From positions 1,000,937 to 1,064,936 of the forward strand of contig NZ_LR217725.1 of the NCBI RefSeq assembly GCF_900698965.1: a stretch of DNA of 64,000 bases, read 5' to 3'. This stretch comes from Erwinia_E haradaeae_A. Lineage in GTDB: Bacteria; Pseudomonadota; Gammaproteobacteria; Enterobacterales; Enterobacteriaceae. Made by a program: the position numbers and the translations under genes. Below, one piece after another: positions 10,328 through 20,039 of the stretch; positions within the stretch are counted from its first letter, which is position 1; each line of letters begins with the position of its first letter. Below the pieces are notes generated by a model that made no database searches, had not been told where the DNA came from, and worked only from the letters and a program-made list of their open reading frames with translations.

Positions 10328-11103
10328 CAGCAGTAAAAAATCATTAAAATGATAACCTATCATGACACTATAATAAATAAGCGTGCTCATAAAACAATAT
10401 TTAGGTACAATTAGATTAGACAGTGGTATGCATAAGTGTTGTGATAATTTTTATTATAAGGAAGTGCTCTTCTAATACTGATATCATTTATTATAAGCTG
10501 TATCGCATTTTATTATATATAGAATATATGCTATTTAAGCAGATGTGAGTTCAAGCCTGATAAACCCTAACTTTAGAAATAACAAACACAGTGTGTTAAT
10601 ATATCTATCAATCTAATAAAAATTAGACTCCCTAGCACAGGCGTTCTACTAAGTTAAGAAAGAATAACATATACAAAATACTAGTATACTAATACTGATT
10701 TTCGGGAAACTAACTCTAATATATAGACCTTTTTGTTTTACCTAAAATATTTTTCTTTTAGCTGAAACCTTCAAAACTAACGCATACAACAAAATACTAT
10801 GCAATGCCAAGATTTTGGGTCATACGTGCTTACCATCCAAGCCTTTAGAATATGGCATATGATTTCATAAATAAGAAATAGGCTAAAACCTTTCACTGAT
10901 TCCGAGAATCCAGTTATTATAGTGGCTACATGCATACCATATAGTGCATAAATAAGATCAAAATTAAAGAATTAGCTCTGATTTAAGACTATTATATATA
11001 CCCATAAAGTATTTTTCATATCACATCACCTATAATATTCAGATTACTCGCGCATGTTGATATACTCTAACTAACCCGACAGTACCATAACAAGTGAACA
11101 ATA
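10328..11103. other. Eroded spacer between kdsD and kdsC
   Basis: In E. coli kdsD and kdsC are nearly adjacent. Here 776 bp of AT-rich DNA separates them, with no recognisable gene or structured element. It is probably expanded spacer. Confidence 0.55.
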
Positions 11104-11679
11104 ATGATGAATGATACGCATAGTTTTATTTCAACTGTCTACGGACCGGTAGCTCTACCAGTAATCCAAAAAGCAAAACAGGTAAAATTATTAATTTGTG
11201 ATGTAGACGGCGTCATGTCCAATGGAATAATTTACCAAGGTGATAATGGTGAAAAATTTCAAAGTTTTCATATACGTGATGGATATGGAATTCATTGCTT
11301 GTTAACCGCTAAAATTGAAGTTGCAGTGATTACAGGGCGCCAATCTAAAGCTCTCGAAGAGCGCTGTGCCACTTTAGGCATTAAACACCTGTATCAAGGT
11401 AAGTCTGATAAAACCAGACCATTCCATTTAATTTTAGAAAAACTCAAACTTAGTGCGCATGAAGTAGCATATATTGGTGACGATCTAGCGGACTTACCAG
11501 TGATGCTACAAGTAGGTTTAAATATTGCAGTATCTGACGCCCATCCAATATTGCTCGCTAAAGCTCACTATATCACGCAGATTGCCGGTGGATGCGGAGC
11601 TGTACGAGAAATTTGTGACTTAATTCTGATATCACAAGGTAAAATGACCATAGACTGCACCTCTAGTCGTGATGAATAA
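11104..11679 (+). CDS. kdsC: 3-deoxy-D-manno-octulosonate 8-phosphate phosphatase
   Basis: HAD-superfamily phosphatase that releases phosphate from Kdo-8-phosphate to give Kdo. The nucleophile motif DVDG is at residues 33-36, the threonine motif is in AVITGRQS, and the metal-binding GDDLADLPVM lies near residue 119. The length is 191 residues (E. coli 188). Two consecutive ATG codons (11104, 11107) could start it. The 3' end overlaps the lptC start by 8 bp, so the kdsC-lptC-lptA-lptB genes are translationally packed. Confidence 0.95.
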   Translation: MMNDTHSFISTVYGPVALPVIQKAKQVKLLICDVDGVMSNGIIYQGDNGEKFQSFHIRDGYGIHCLLTAKIEVAVITGRQSKALEERCATLGIKHLYQGKSDKTRPFHLILEKLKLSAHEVAYIGDDLADLPVMLQVGLNIAVSDAHPILLAKAHYITQIAGGCGAVREICDLILISQGKMTIDCTSSRDE

Positions 11680-12289
11680 AACAAAAAACTGGGTAATAGC
11701 ATTGATAGTTTCTATGATTATCCTTTTATTTTTTGGAGTACTTACAATTTATAACAATATAGAAGACATCTGCAATATTAGTGATCAGGTTACCGAGCCC
11801 ATTCATATTAGTACTAACTTACACGTATTAGTGTACAATAGTAAAGGCTCTATATCTTACCATATAATGGCCGATAAAGCTCAATACTATTCTCATCATA
11901 AAATTAGCTGGTTTATTAACCCAATAATTGAGACGTATGACGATACAAAACTGCCCACCTGGAAGATACACGCCAATCAAGCTAAACTTACTCATGACAA
12001 TATGTTATATTTATATGGAAATGTTCTAGTTGATAGCCTTGCTGATGAAATAGAGATAAAACAAATTAAAACAAATAACGCAATAATCAGCTTAGTAACG
12101 CAAGATATTACTGCTGAAGGCAGTGTTATGCTATATGGTCGTAACTTTAAATCCACTAGTATAAAAATACATGGAAATTTACGTAATAAAACAGCAGAAT
12201 TAATTGATGAAGTGAAAACTTCTTATGAAATCCAAAATAGAAGCCACAATCATAAACATATGTATCAGCGGACTTTGTCTAATATATAG
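11672..12289 (+). CDS. lptC: LPS export system inner-membrane protein LptC
   Basis: LptC accepts LPS from the LptB2FG transporter and passes it to LptA. One N-terminal membrane helix (about residues 7-27) is followed by a periplasmic beta-jellyroll. Conserved segments include HVLVYNSKGSISYHI, TWKIHANQAKLTHDNMLYLY and the C-terminal KTSYEIQN. I take ATG 11672, which aligns with the E. coli start, rather than the GTG one codon upstream. The 205-residue product is slightly longer than E. coli LptC (191). It overlaps kdsC by 8 bp and lptA by 65 bp. Confidence 0.93.
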   Translation: MNKTKNWVIALIVSMIILLFFGVLTIYNNIEDICNISDQVTEPIHISTNLHVLVYNSKGSISYHIMADKAQYYSHHKISWFINPIIETYDDTKLPTWKIHANQAKLTHDNMLYLYGNVLVDSLADEIEIKQIKTNNAIISLVTQDITAEGSVMLYGRNFKSTSIKIHGNLRNKTAELIDEVKTSYEIQNRSHNHKHMYQRTLSNI

Positions 12290-12779
12290 CATACCCTCTC
12301 TTGCACTGCTTAGAGATTTTAGTCAACCCGTTTATATAACGTCAGACAAACAGACGGTTGATGTGAAAAGCAATACTGCAATAGCTTCCGGTAATGTTCG
12401 CTTAACCCAGGGTACGATTCGAATCTTAGCCGTTCAGGTTATTATGATACGTCCAAATGGAGATAATAAAAAAATGATTGTTGATGCGTATGGCGATCTG
12501 ACTACATTCTATCAAATGCAAGATAATAACACCCCAGTTCAGGGGTGCGCAAAAAAAATTCATTATGAATTAGAAAGTGATAAGTTAGAATTAATTGGGG
12601 ATGCTTCTCTGAAGCAACTCAATAGCAACATACAATGCGATCATCTTACCTACTTTATGAAAGAACAGAAAATACAGGCTATTAGTAATCATGCTAAGCG
12701 CATTACTACGATTCTCGTTCCTTCAGAATTACAGGATAACTATAAATCTTTAATGCCATTAAAAAATAAAAATCACTAA
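12225..12779 (+). CDS. lptA: LPS transport periplasmic protein LptA
   Basis: Periplasmic bridge protein that carries LPS from LptC to the outer-membrane LptD. The first 27 residues form a signal peptide ending in PSLA, and the mature part has the OstA-like fold with SDKQTVDVKSNTAIASGNV and VQGCAKKIHYE segments. The length is 184 residues (E. coli 185). The gene starts inside lptC in another frame, so the two are translationally linked. lptB begins one base after its stop. Confidence 0.93.
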   Translation: MKSKIEATIINICISGLCLIYSIPSLALLRDFSQPVYITSDKQTVDVKSNTAIASGNVRLTQGTIRILAVQVIMIRPNGDNKKMIVDAYGDLTTFYQMQDNNTPVQGCAKKIHYELESDKLELIGDASLKQLNSNIQCDHLTYFMKEQKIQAISNHAKRITTILVPSELQDNYKSLMPLKNKNH

Positions 12780-12780
12780 T

Positions 12781-13509
12781 ATGTCAACATTATTTGTAGA
12801 GAATCTAATAAAAACTTACAAGGGCCGTATGATAGTCAAAGGTATCAGCCTTCATGTTAGATCAGGAGAAATTGTTGGTTTACTTGGACCTAATGGTGCA
12901 GGAAAAACAACAACATTCTATATGGTGGTAGGAATTATATCTCGTGACTCAGGACGAATTATGCTTGATCAAGAAGATATTAGTCTGCTTCCACTATATG
13001 CAAGAGCACGCCGCGGAATTGGGTATCTCCCACAAGAAAGCTCTATTTTTAGACGTCTAAGTGTTTTAGATAATTTAATGTCCGTGCTAGAAATACGTCA
13101 TGACCTCACTAAAAAACAACGTAAAAATCGTGCTAATGAGTTATTAGACGAGTTTCATATAGGTTATCACCTACGTGGTAAAATGGGACAAACATTATCT
13201 GGTGGTGAACGGCGGCGCGTGGAAATTGCACGTGCGCTAGCGGCCAATCCAAAATTTATTCTCTTAGATGAGCCTTTTGCTGGTATAGATCCAATCTCAG
13301 TAACAGATATAAAAAATATTATACAGTATCTTCGAAATAATGGTTTAGGTGTATTAATTACTGACCATAATGTCCGTGAAACATTATCAGTGTGTGAACG
13401 TGCATATATTGTTAATCAAGGACATTTAATTTCTCATGGCGTTCCAAAAAGTATCCTGTTAGACGAGCAAGTACAGCGTGTCTATCTAGGCTCAGGGTTT
13501 AGACTTTAA
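12781..13509 (+). CDS. lptB: LPS export ABC transporter ATPase LptB
   Basis: ATPase subunit of the LptB2FG exporter on the cytoplasmic face. Walker A GPNGAGKT is at residues 36-43, the Q-loop is in GYLPQESSIF, the signature LSGGE is at 139-143, Walker B FILLDEP at 159-165, and the switch histidine is in LITDHN near 196. The length is 242 (E. coli 241). All catalytic motifs are intact. lptF and lptG, its membrane partners, are not in this window. rpoN, which follows lptB in E. coli, is absent. Confidence 0.97.
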   Translation: MSTLFVENLIKTYKGRMIVKGISLHVRSGEIVGLLGPNGAGKTTTFYMVVGIISRDSGRIMLDQEDISLLPLYARARRGIGYLPQESSIFRRLSVLDNLMSVLEIRHDLTKKQRKNRANELLDEFHIGYHLRGKMGQTLSGGERRRVEIARALAANPKFILLDEPFAGIDPISVTDIKNIIQYLRNNGLGVLITDHNVRETLSVCERAYIVNQGHLISHGVPKSILLDEQVQRVYLGSGFRL

Positions 13510-15087
13510 ATAGATATTTCATCTACTAAAAATAGTAGTGTTGTCAATGATTGGATAATCTAGACAGACTCTCATATAGAACGATGACATAAAAATGATT
13601 TTCTATCCTGTACGATATATTCTCAAAACATCATTTAGAAAAACCACCTCTTCTATGTATCTACATGGCAAAAGCTACTGTCGTTTGCATTCTTGGTGTT
13701 CACTCAATAGAGGTTAAATCTCTGTAGATGTTCAGGAAAGAATCCTGTTAACAAGGAATACAATTCATACTATTTAATATTACGGATAAATATTTGAATT
13801 TAACGTAATCATTTTCTTACTATTAGGGCCAAACAGGTACAAAAACAATTAAAATTTAAGTATAGATTACAATCTAAATATAGAAGATCTTATATCATCA
13901 GTAATTGTTAGGGTGCAGAATATAGAGATATTACAAATCAGTTCTCAACTATATGACACTAGTATAGCTAAAAATAACATATCCAATAGAGATGTATAGA
14001 ATTATTCATTAGCATGATGCCTCTAAAATAGAATAATCTCTTCTAATAATAAGTATTATTTAGCTATATCTCTTTTAATTATGTTTACAAAACTAGAACC
14101 TGCATAACGATTTTCTTGGTATGCACTGCAAGGACTTTATCTATAAAGCTTTGATTAATACAATACTTCTTCAAGAAGAATCTATAATTTTATTGCATTT
14201 TGCAATATATAAAACACAATTATACGTTTATCAAAAGAATATAGTACCAAGTACTATCAATTTTATCTTCCATAGGAGGCTTTATGCTTGAAGATGCATG
14301 AATATAATGGCTCTATAATCTTAGACGTTATCTCATGAGTATGGTTTGATGATCATCAATTATAAATCATATATACTAGAGCAGTATATACTATATGAAA
14401 TTATTTAATATATAGCTATTCGGTGTTTTCTCATTAATACGTATAAACAGAACCAGATGTTCGTTGCTGATCCAGCTACCAATATAAATCTTATTTTTTA
14501 AAATATTTATGCATTAGTTCATGATATATCAGAAAATAGTTTGACTGGTAACGTTATAAAACGATCACCGTAGGAATTATTCCTATCTCATGACTATCTC
14601 AGTAATTGAATACGACTTTTAGATATAAGGTAGAAATAATACAAGTTATTATCTATGTTTAGGTTTTTCTTGCTATAACCATGCCACAAAACAAGATCAA
14701 TATTACCCTATATAATACATAGCTTATCACACCACATTCTATGGCGTGTCCAGGATGCAAAAAATATACAAAGACTTATATTATTTGCATAAAAATATTT
14801 AAATTATTTAAATTGATTGAATTTTATAGTATATAAATACAGTCCACTGAAAGCATAAATAATATCTATTACGCTCGCGATTAGATTTTGCTCACTATAT
14901 AAACTAATGGCAAAAACATATTATTAAGTCATGTGAAGCTCTAATATTATAATTATAGGGAACTTTTTAAACAAAGAGAGACTATGACTATATGTATTCT
15001 TAACTTTTCTAATAAATAATTATTCTTTATTTTTTGTATGAAATGCAGTGCTATTTATCTCTTAACAATATATAAGTAAGTAAATAT
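13510..15087. other. Empty region at the expected rpoN-hpf position
   Basis: In E. coli the order is lptB-rpoN-hpf-ptsN. Here lptB and ptsN remain and 1.58 kb of AT-rich DNA lies between. This is close to the length of rpoN plus hpf, but I could not find readable remnants of either in any frame. Confidence 0.55.
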
Positions 15088-15570
15088 ATGATAAATAATG
15101 ATTCTCAACTAGAGCTTAGCACGTTACTGAACGTATCATGTACGCGTCATGATGTGTGTTGTAACAGCAAAAAAGGGGCCTTAGAAATTATTAGTGGCAT
15201 CGCAGCTAATCAACTGAGTTTACCACAGAAAATGATTTTAGACGCAATAGAAACACGTGAAAACATGGGAAGTACTGGCATTGGAAATGGTATTGCGATC
15301 CCACATGGTACATTAGCAGAACACGCCCTACATACTACCGGTGTTTTTTTACGTCTTGAAAGACCTATCGTTTTTGATGCCCTTGACAATCAACCCGTAG
15401 ATCTTTTATTTGCGTTATTGGTACCAGTAGATCAATGTAAAACTCACTTATATACACTATCTTTGGTAGCGAAGCGATTAGCAGATCAATCAATTTTGCG
15501 TCGTCTGCGATCCGCACGTAGTGATGAAGATCTATATAGTATTTTTACGGCAGTACACAAAAAAATCTAA
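15088..15570 (+). CDS. ptsN: Nitrogen PTS EIIA component
   Basis: EIIA-Ntr is the regulatory phosphoacceptor of the nitrogen phosphotransferase system, which in E. coli affects potassium transport and cell-envelope stress. The phosphorylated histidine is H73 in GIAIPHG, the same number as in E. coli. The length is 160 residues (E. coli 163). It sits in its ancestral position downstream of lptB but is separated from it, and neither rapZ nor npr follows. Whether its phosphodonors (PtsP, NPr) exist cannot be judged from this window. Confidence 0.94.
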   Translation: MINNDSQLELSTLLNVSCTRHDVCCNSKKGALEIISGIAANQLSLPQKMILDAIETRENMGSTGIGNGIAIPHGTLAEHALHTTGVFLRLERPIVFDALDNQPVDLLFALLVPVDQCKTHLYTLSLVAKRLADQSILRRLRSARSDEDLYSIFTAVHKKI

Positions 15571-16045
15571 TAATAATTATAGTATGGCTATTTGTTTCTA
15601 AAAACAATCTGTAGTACAAACTCTTAAACCTATTTCGTGTATCTATGATGAGTCAACGCCTTAGACTAACACAACTTTCAGTGCTTTATTGAGTACACTA
15701 GATTCAGTTTGTTATTATTACGAGTATTTTATATGGTAACCTAAAACCAAAAACCAAATAAACTTTGATACTATACAGAATACTTTCTAGCATCCTGAAA
15801 TTAAAAATTCACCATTATTTATGCTATACTACAAGACATGATATGTTATTATTTATCATCGATAAATACATATCAATAAATACATATCAGATAAGACCCT
15901 TATGATATACATAGAATAAAACATAACACTTGATATTAAATTATAGAGAATTTTCACTCTCACTACTCTCAGTAGATAGGATCTAAGAAACTCTTTCAAG
16001 TATAAAATATACATAGTTTTGTATTTGTGTATCACTAATATTCGT
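15571..16045. other. Intergenic region ptsN-zapA
   Basis: No gene is recognised. In E. coli 6S RNA (ssrS) lies directly downstream of zapA, which would be here on the minus strand; I see no 6S-like sequence. A 14-bp tandem duplication occurs at 15862-15889. Confidence 0.5.
15862..15889. repeat. 14-bp tandem duplication
   Basis: Two exact adjacent copies of a 14-bp AT-rich unit lie downstream of zapA. Confidence 0.8.
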
Positions 16046-16357
16046 CTAATGCGCTAACACTGTTTTTACATTGCATAGAGATTTTTCTGCAGTTACGTAT
16101 AATATTTTTATACGTTGTGACATGCATTCTTGATCATTCTTTTGTTGAAGTGCCTCTTGCGCTAATGCATAGCAAAGATTCCATACAGTACTAAAAAGTA
16201 ATTGGTCGGTATTGGTCATCTTGGTGCGAGTTTTTAAATCCGTTAACTTTTTTATGAGATCTTCTGCAGCTACATGCAATGCTTCTCTCTGCTCTAAAGG
16301 AGAATAAACTCGTAATGCGTATCCCCAAATATACACATCTACCGATTCCGCAAGCAT
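16046..16357 (-). CDS. zapA: Cell division protein ZapA
   Basis: ZapA binds and bundles FtsZ polymers and stabilises the Z ring. The 103 residues align with E. coli ZapA (109) over the full length. The N-terminal beta strands are in VDVYIWGYALRV, then EQREALHVAAEDL, the charged LKTRTKMTNTDQLLF helix, and a C-terminal coiled coil with SQRIKIL. Its divergent position relative to pepP matches E. coli, where zapA faces ygfB-pepP. ygfB itself is not visible. No strong ribosome site precedes the start. Confidence 0.88.
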   Translation of the reverse strand: MLAESVDVYIWGYALRVYSPLEQREALHVAAEDLIKKLTDLKTRTKMTNTDQLLFSTVWNLCYALAQEALQQKNDQECMSQRIKILYVTAEKSLCNVKTVLAH

Positions 16358-17535
16358 TGGATTATTCTGATTATTTTTTGTATTTTAACCTAAACCAGAT
16401 AGTAAAAATTATTTATGCAATAATAACCAAACTAAATCAATCAGACATCATTAATCCGATATAGGATTATTATCCTATTAAACATAGCTATATTAGTAAT
16501 ATTTACAAATTATAAATGATTTGCATATCTTCTATTTTTATAAAATTGAAATACGATTTTACAGCTTGAAAGTCGTAGGCACATTCTTTAGAATCATAAT
16601 TCTAGGTGTATTGTATGTCAAAGCAAGCACTGTATCGTTAAAACAGATAGCATTAACAATTAATACATATAGAGATAATCAGTTGTGATCCTATAGCTCA
16701 AAACTAAAAGATCAAATTTTCTACAGTATATACTTATACATTTATTGAGAGTTAGGCGTCAAAAGTAGTGTTACTAATGCAAAAACAATGTTCTATCACA
16801 CACACAGCTTGTTATAAAAATTTTATCTACTTTTATCTATGCTATCAAAAACACTTACAGTTTTGACATATTCACCCCTAATAAATTACTGATACCAATA
16901 AGAATAATATTACTAATATACATATTTTACGATCTCTCCTCTGATGTGTTTTAGAGATTATCCGATCCTAGATGCCTCTACTTTATCCTTTTATTAGCCA
17001 CTATCACACTCTTATTTAGAGTGCAATTGAATAATTAAATATATTGCCATGCCAAAATAAAGCAATCAATCTTTTAATTATTGTAACAAGTCTATTGCTA
17101 TTCTGTATCTTACTCAAGATGACCTTCAAAAGGTATATCTATTGCCTTATCTTCTTCTTGAGTGTTCTTCTTCAGATATACAAGAAACTTGATTCCCAAT
17201 ATCAGGTATGTTTTTATAATCCTTTCGTGCCTAATTCATTATTCTGTTACGATTAAAATAAAAGATATATTGCCTGTACCCCAATCTTCTAATGCTAACT
17301 GAAACAATCACTAATACTAACCCTGTTGTTATACATATCTCTGTAGGTGCTATTTATGCTAAATTATAATCTTATAATGCAGTATAGATTATTGATCTAT
17401 CACAATAAAACTAGATATACTGTATATCATGATCTTTATGATCGGATAATGACGTACTATTAGAACACACTGCTCCACTTTACTACTGCTACATTCTGTT
17501 AATAAACTTTCTTCAATATCTCTGCAGAATCCATA
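16358..17535. other. Divergent region zapA-pepP
   Basis: ygfB is expected upstream of pepP but nothing like it can be read. Open frames here (16279-16464, 17044-17256) are low-complexity and match nothing I know. It presumably contains the promoters of zapA and of pepP-ubiH-ubiI, which I cannot place confidently. Confidence 0.5.
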
Positions 17536-18852
17536 ATGACTAAAAAAGAATTTTTACATCGTCGGAAAGCACTATTATCTAAAATGACCCCATCTAGCGG
17601 GGCATTATTTTTTGCCGCACCAGTGGTTATAAGAAGCAAAGATAGCGCGTATCCTTATCGACAAAATAGTGACTTTTGGTATTTTACTGGTTTTAATGAA
17701 TCAGAAGCAGCTCTTTTGTTAATAAAAAGCGCCACTTACCAAAACTGTAGCGTTCTTTTTAATCGCAGGTCTACCTTCAGGACTCAGGTTTGGCTTGGTA
17801 ATTGCCTTGGGCAAGAAGCTGCACTTTCTCAACTATCAGTGGACTATGCATTTCCCTGGGATACCATGAGCAATAATATATGCCTTTTTCTCAATAGCTT
17901 AAAGATTATCTATCATGCACAGGGACAGGATAGTTTTGCGGATACCATTCTTTTCAGCGTCTTGGATAAACTGCACAAAGGTGCATCTCGGAAGTCCTCC
18001 CCCCCAATCAGAATAGCTGACTGGCGCCCATGGGTTCATGAGATGCGCCTGGTTAAATCTAAAGCAGAACAAGATTTATTACGAAAAGCAGGACGTATTA
18101 GCGCTCTAGCTCATCAGCGTGCCATGTCATGCTTATCTCCAGACATGTATGAATATCAGCTAGAGGGTGAAATTCAATATGAATTCAGTAGATACGGAGC
18201 ACGATTTTCGTCGTATAATACAATTATTGCTTCAGGAAAAAACGCCTGTATTTTGCATTACAATAATAACGAAAAACAGATGAAATCTGGAGAGCTGGTG
18301 CTCATTGATGCCGGTTGTGAATTACAGGGTTATGCTGGAGACGTTACAAGAACTATTCCAGTAAATGGAGCGTTTACTACACCTCAGCGCGCTATTTATA
18401 GTATTGTATTGGATGCAATTAATTTAGGACTCTCGCTATACAAACCTGGAGCTACTATCTTGTACGTTACCAAATGTGTAACACGAATGATAACAAGACG
18501 ACTTATACAATTAAAGATTCTACATGGTCATGAGGAGGCTCTTATTGAGAGTGACGCTCTCAATAAGTTTTTCATGCACAAGCTTAGTCATTGGCTTGGT
18601 TTAGATGTACATGATGTAGGTAATTATGGTACAAACTATAATCGTGTATTAGAACCGGGCATGGTCCTTACAATTGAACCAGGCATCTACATTCCTCCTG
18701 ATGCAAATGTACCTAAGGAGTATCTCGGTATTGGTATTCGCATTGAAGATGACATTCTTATTACAAAAGATGGTAATGAGAACCTAACTGTTCTTGCAGA
18801 AAAAGATATCAGGACAATTGAAACCTTAATGATAAATAAAAAAAAATTATGA
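17536..18852 (+). CDS. pepP: Xaa-Pro aminopeptidase P
   Basis: Metallo-aminopeptidase that removes an N-terminal residue preceding proline. The N-terminal domain includes YPYRQNSDFWYFTGF, and the C-terminal pita-bread domain carries all five manganese ligands: D258, D269, H352, E381 and E404. The length is 438 residues (E. coli 441). ATG 17536 matches the family start. The gene overlaps ubiH by 4 bp (ATGA), as part of the conserved pepP-ubiH-ubiI operon. Its coding sequence contains a terminator-like perfect inverted repeat at 18541-18567. Confidence 0.96.
   Translation: MTKKEFLHRRKALLSKMTPSSGALFFAAPVVIRSKDSAYPYRQNSDFWYFTGFNESEAALLLIKSATYQNCSVLFNRRSTFRTQVWLGNCLGQEAALSQLSVDYAFPWDTMSNNICLFLNSLKIIYHAQGQDSFADTILFSVLDKLHKGASRKSSPPIRIADWRPWVHEMRLVKSKAEQDLLRKAGRISALAHQRAMSCLSPDMYEYQLEGEIQYEFSRYGARFSSYNTIIASGKNACILHYNNNEKQMKSGELVLIDAGCELQGYAGDVTRTIPVNGAFTTPQRAIYSIVLDAINLGLSLYKPGATILYVTKCVTRMITRRLIQLKILHGHEEALIESDALNKFFMHKLSHWLGLDVHDVGNYGTNYNRVLEPGMVLTIEPGIYIPPDANVPKEYLGIGIRIEDDILITKDGNENLTVLAEKDIRTIETLMINKKKL
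18541..18567 (+). repeat. Terminator-like hairpin inside pepP
   Basis: Perfect 11-bp arms (18541-18551 and 18557-18567) with a 5-nt loop are followed at once by a run of T. It encodes the linker before the metal-binding FFMHKLSHW segment, where family members vary. It has the shape of an intrinsic terminator but lies within an intact gene. Confidence 0.6.
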
Positions 18853-20027
18853 GCATTATTGTCGTGGGGGGGGGAGTAGTTGGTGTCACCTTAGCGCTGG
18901 CTATTGCTTATGAAACACAAGGTAGGCAAGTAGTAAATTTAGTAGAAGGATTAGATCCCAGCACACGTTTTGCTTTAAATGATGCTGGACGTAGTATTGC
19001 ACTATCTGAAGCTACTTATAAAAAACTATCCGCTCTTAATATTTGGTCATCTCTTGCGCCTATTGCTACCGCAATTACCAACATTCATATTAGTGATCGT
19101 GGTCTACCTAGTTCTATTGTGCTTAATGCAACAGACTACGGTGTCTCTTCGTTAGGATATGTTATAGAATTAAAGAGCGCGCTCAAGAGATTATTTGCTC
19201 GTCTGAAAGCTACGCCCGGAATTGCCTTATATTGTCCAAATAAAATTTCCTCTATCGAACGTACAAAAGATTTTGTTCGTGTTACCCTAGACGATCATAA
19301 AATACTTTACGGCACCTTATTAATTGCTGCTGATGGATCATCATCTAATGTTGCTAAGCTTTGCGGTATTAAGCGATACTGTTGTGATTATCCGCAAATA
19401 GCGGTTGTAGCTACCATTTCTACACAGTTAGAACATAAAGGATGGGCATTTGAAAGATTCACTAGTGAAGGACCACTTGCAATGCTACCAATCGCAAATG
19501 GATATAGCTCTCTGGTCTGGTGCCAAGCCACATCAAATAAAGAGGCAATATCTCATTGGAGTGATCAGGAATTCCTGATGGAACTACAAAAAGCATTTGG
19601 TTGGCGTCTGGGGCATCTGACAGGTACCGGAAAAAGGCAAATTTACCCATTACAATTACAAATTATCAGTCAAAATATATCTCATCGCCTAATTTTCATT
19701 GGAGATGCCGCACACACCTTGCATCCTGTTGCTGGACAGGGCTGTAACCTTGGAATTCGTGACGTTATGTCATTATTAGATACTTTACAAATCGCCTGGA
19801 ACAGCGGAAAGGATGCAGGAGAGTATAGAACCCTACAGCGCTATCAGAAATTGCGAAAACTAGATGTACAAACAACTATTAATATCACTAATGGGCTAGT
19901 TAATATATTTTCTAGTAAGGAAGCGCTACTAGTAATGGGGCGTACGCTAGGTATGGCAATAATAGATCACATACCGCAACTACGCAATATACTTGCTCAA
20001 TGGACTTTAGGTTGGCTAAAAAGTTAA
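18849..20027 (+). CDS. ubiH: 2-octaprenyl-6-methoxyphenol hydroxylase
   Basis: Flavin monooxygenase of ubiquinone biosynthesis (C1 hydroxylation). The FAD dinucleotide motif GGGVVG is at residues 7-12, the NAD(P)H-related AADGSSS segment near 160, and the second FAD motif GDAAHTLHP at 285-293. The length is 392 residues, the same as E. coli UbiH, and the MLPIANGYSSLVWC segment fits UbiH better than UbiI or UbiF. It overlaps pepP by 4 bp and precedes ubiI by 12 bp. Codons 6-9 include a run of nine G, unusual in so AT-rich a genome. Confidence 0.94.
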   Translation: MSIIVVGGGVVGVTLALAIAYETQGRQVVNLVEGLDPSTRFALNDAGRSIALSEATYKKLSALNIWSSLAPIATAITNIHISDRGLPSSIVLNATDYGVSSLGYVIELKSALKRLFARLKATPGIALYCPNKISSIERTKDFVRVTLDDHKILYGTLLIAADGSSSNVAKLCGIKRYCCDYPQIAVVATISTQLEHKGWAFERFTSEGPLAMLPIANGYSSLVWCQATSNKEAISHWSDQEFLMELQKAFGWRLGHLTGTGKRQIYPLQLQIISQNISHRLIFIGDAAHTLHPVAGQGCNLGIRDVMSLLDTLQIAWNSGKDAGEYRTLQRYQKLRKLDVQTTINITNGLVNIFSSKEALLVMGRTLGMAIIDHIPQLRNILAQWTLGWLKS

Positions 20028-20039
20028 GAGAGAAAAGTA

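Noticed and set aside
15571..16045. 6S RNA (ssrS) next to zapA
   Set aside because: Expected from E. coli gene order, but I saw neither the conserved stems nor the central bubble sequence.
17044..17256. 70-codon frame rich in Leu/Ile/Phe
   Set aside because: Looks like chance open frame in AT-rich DNA; no ribosome site, no family, and it does not resemble YgfB, the protein expected here.
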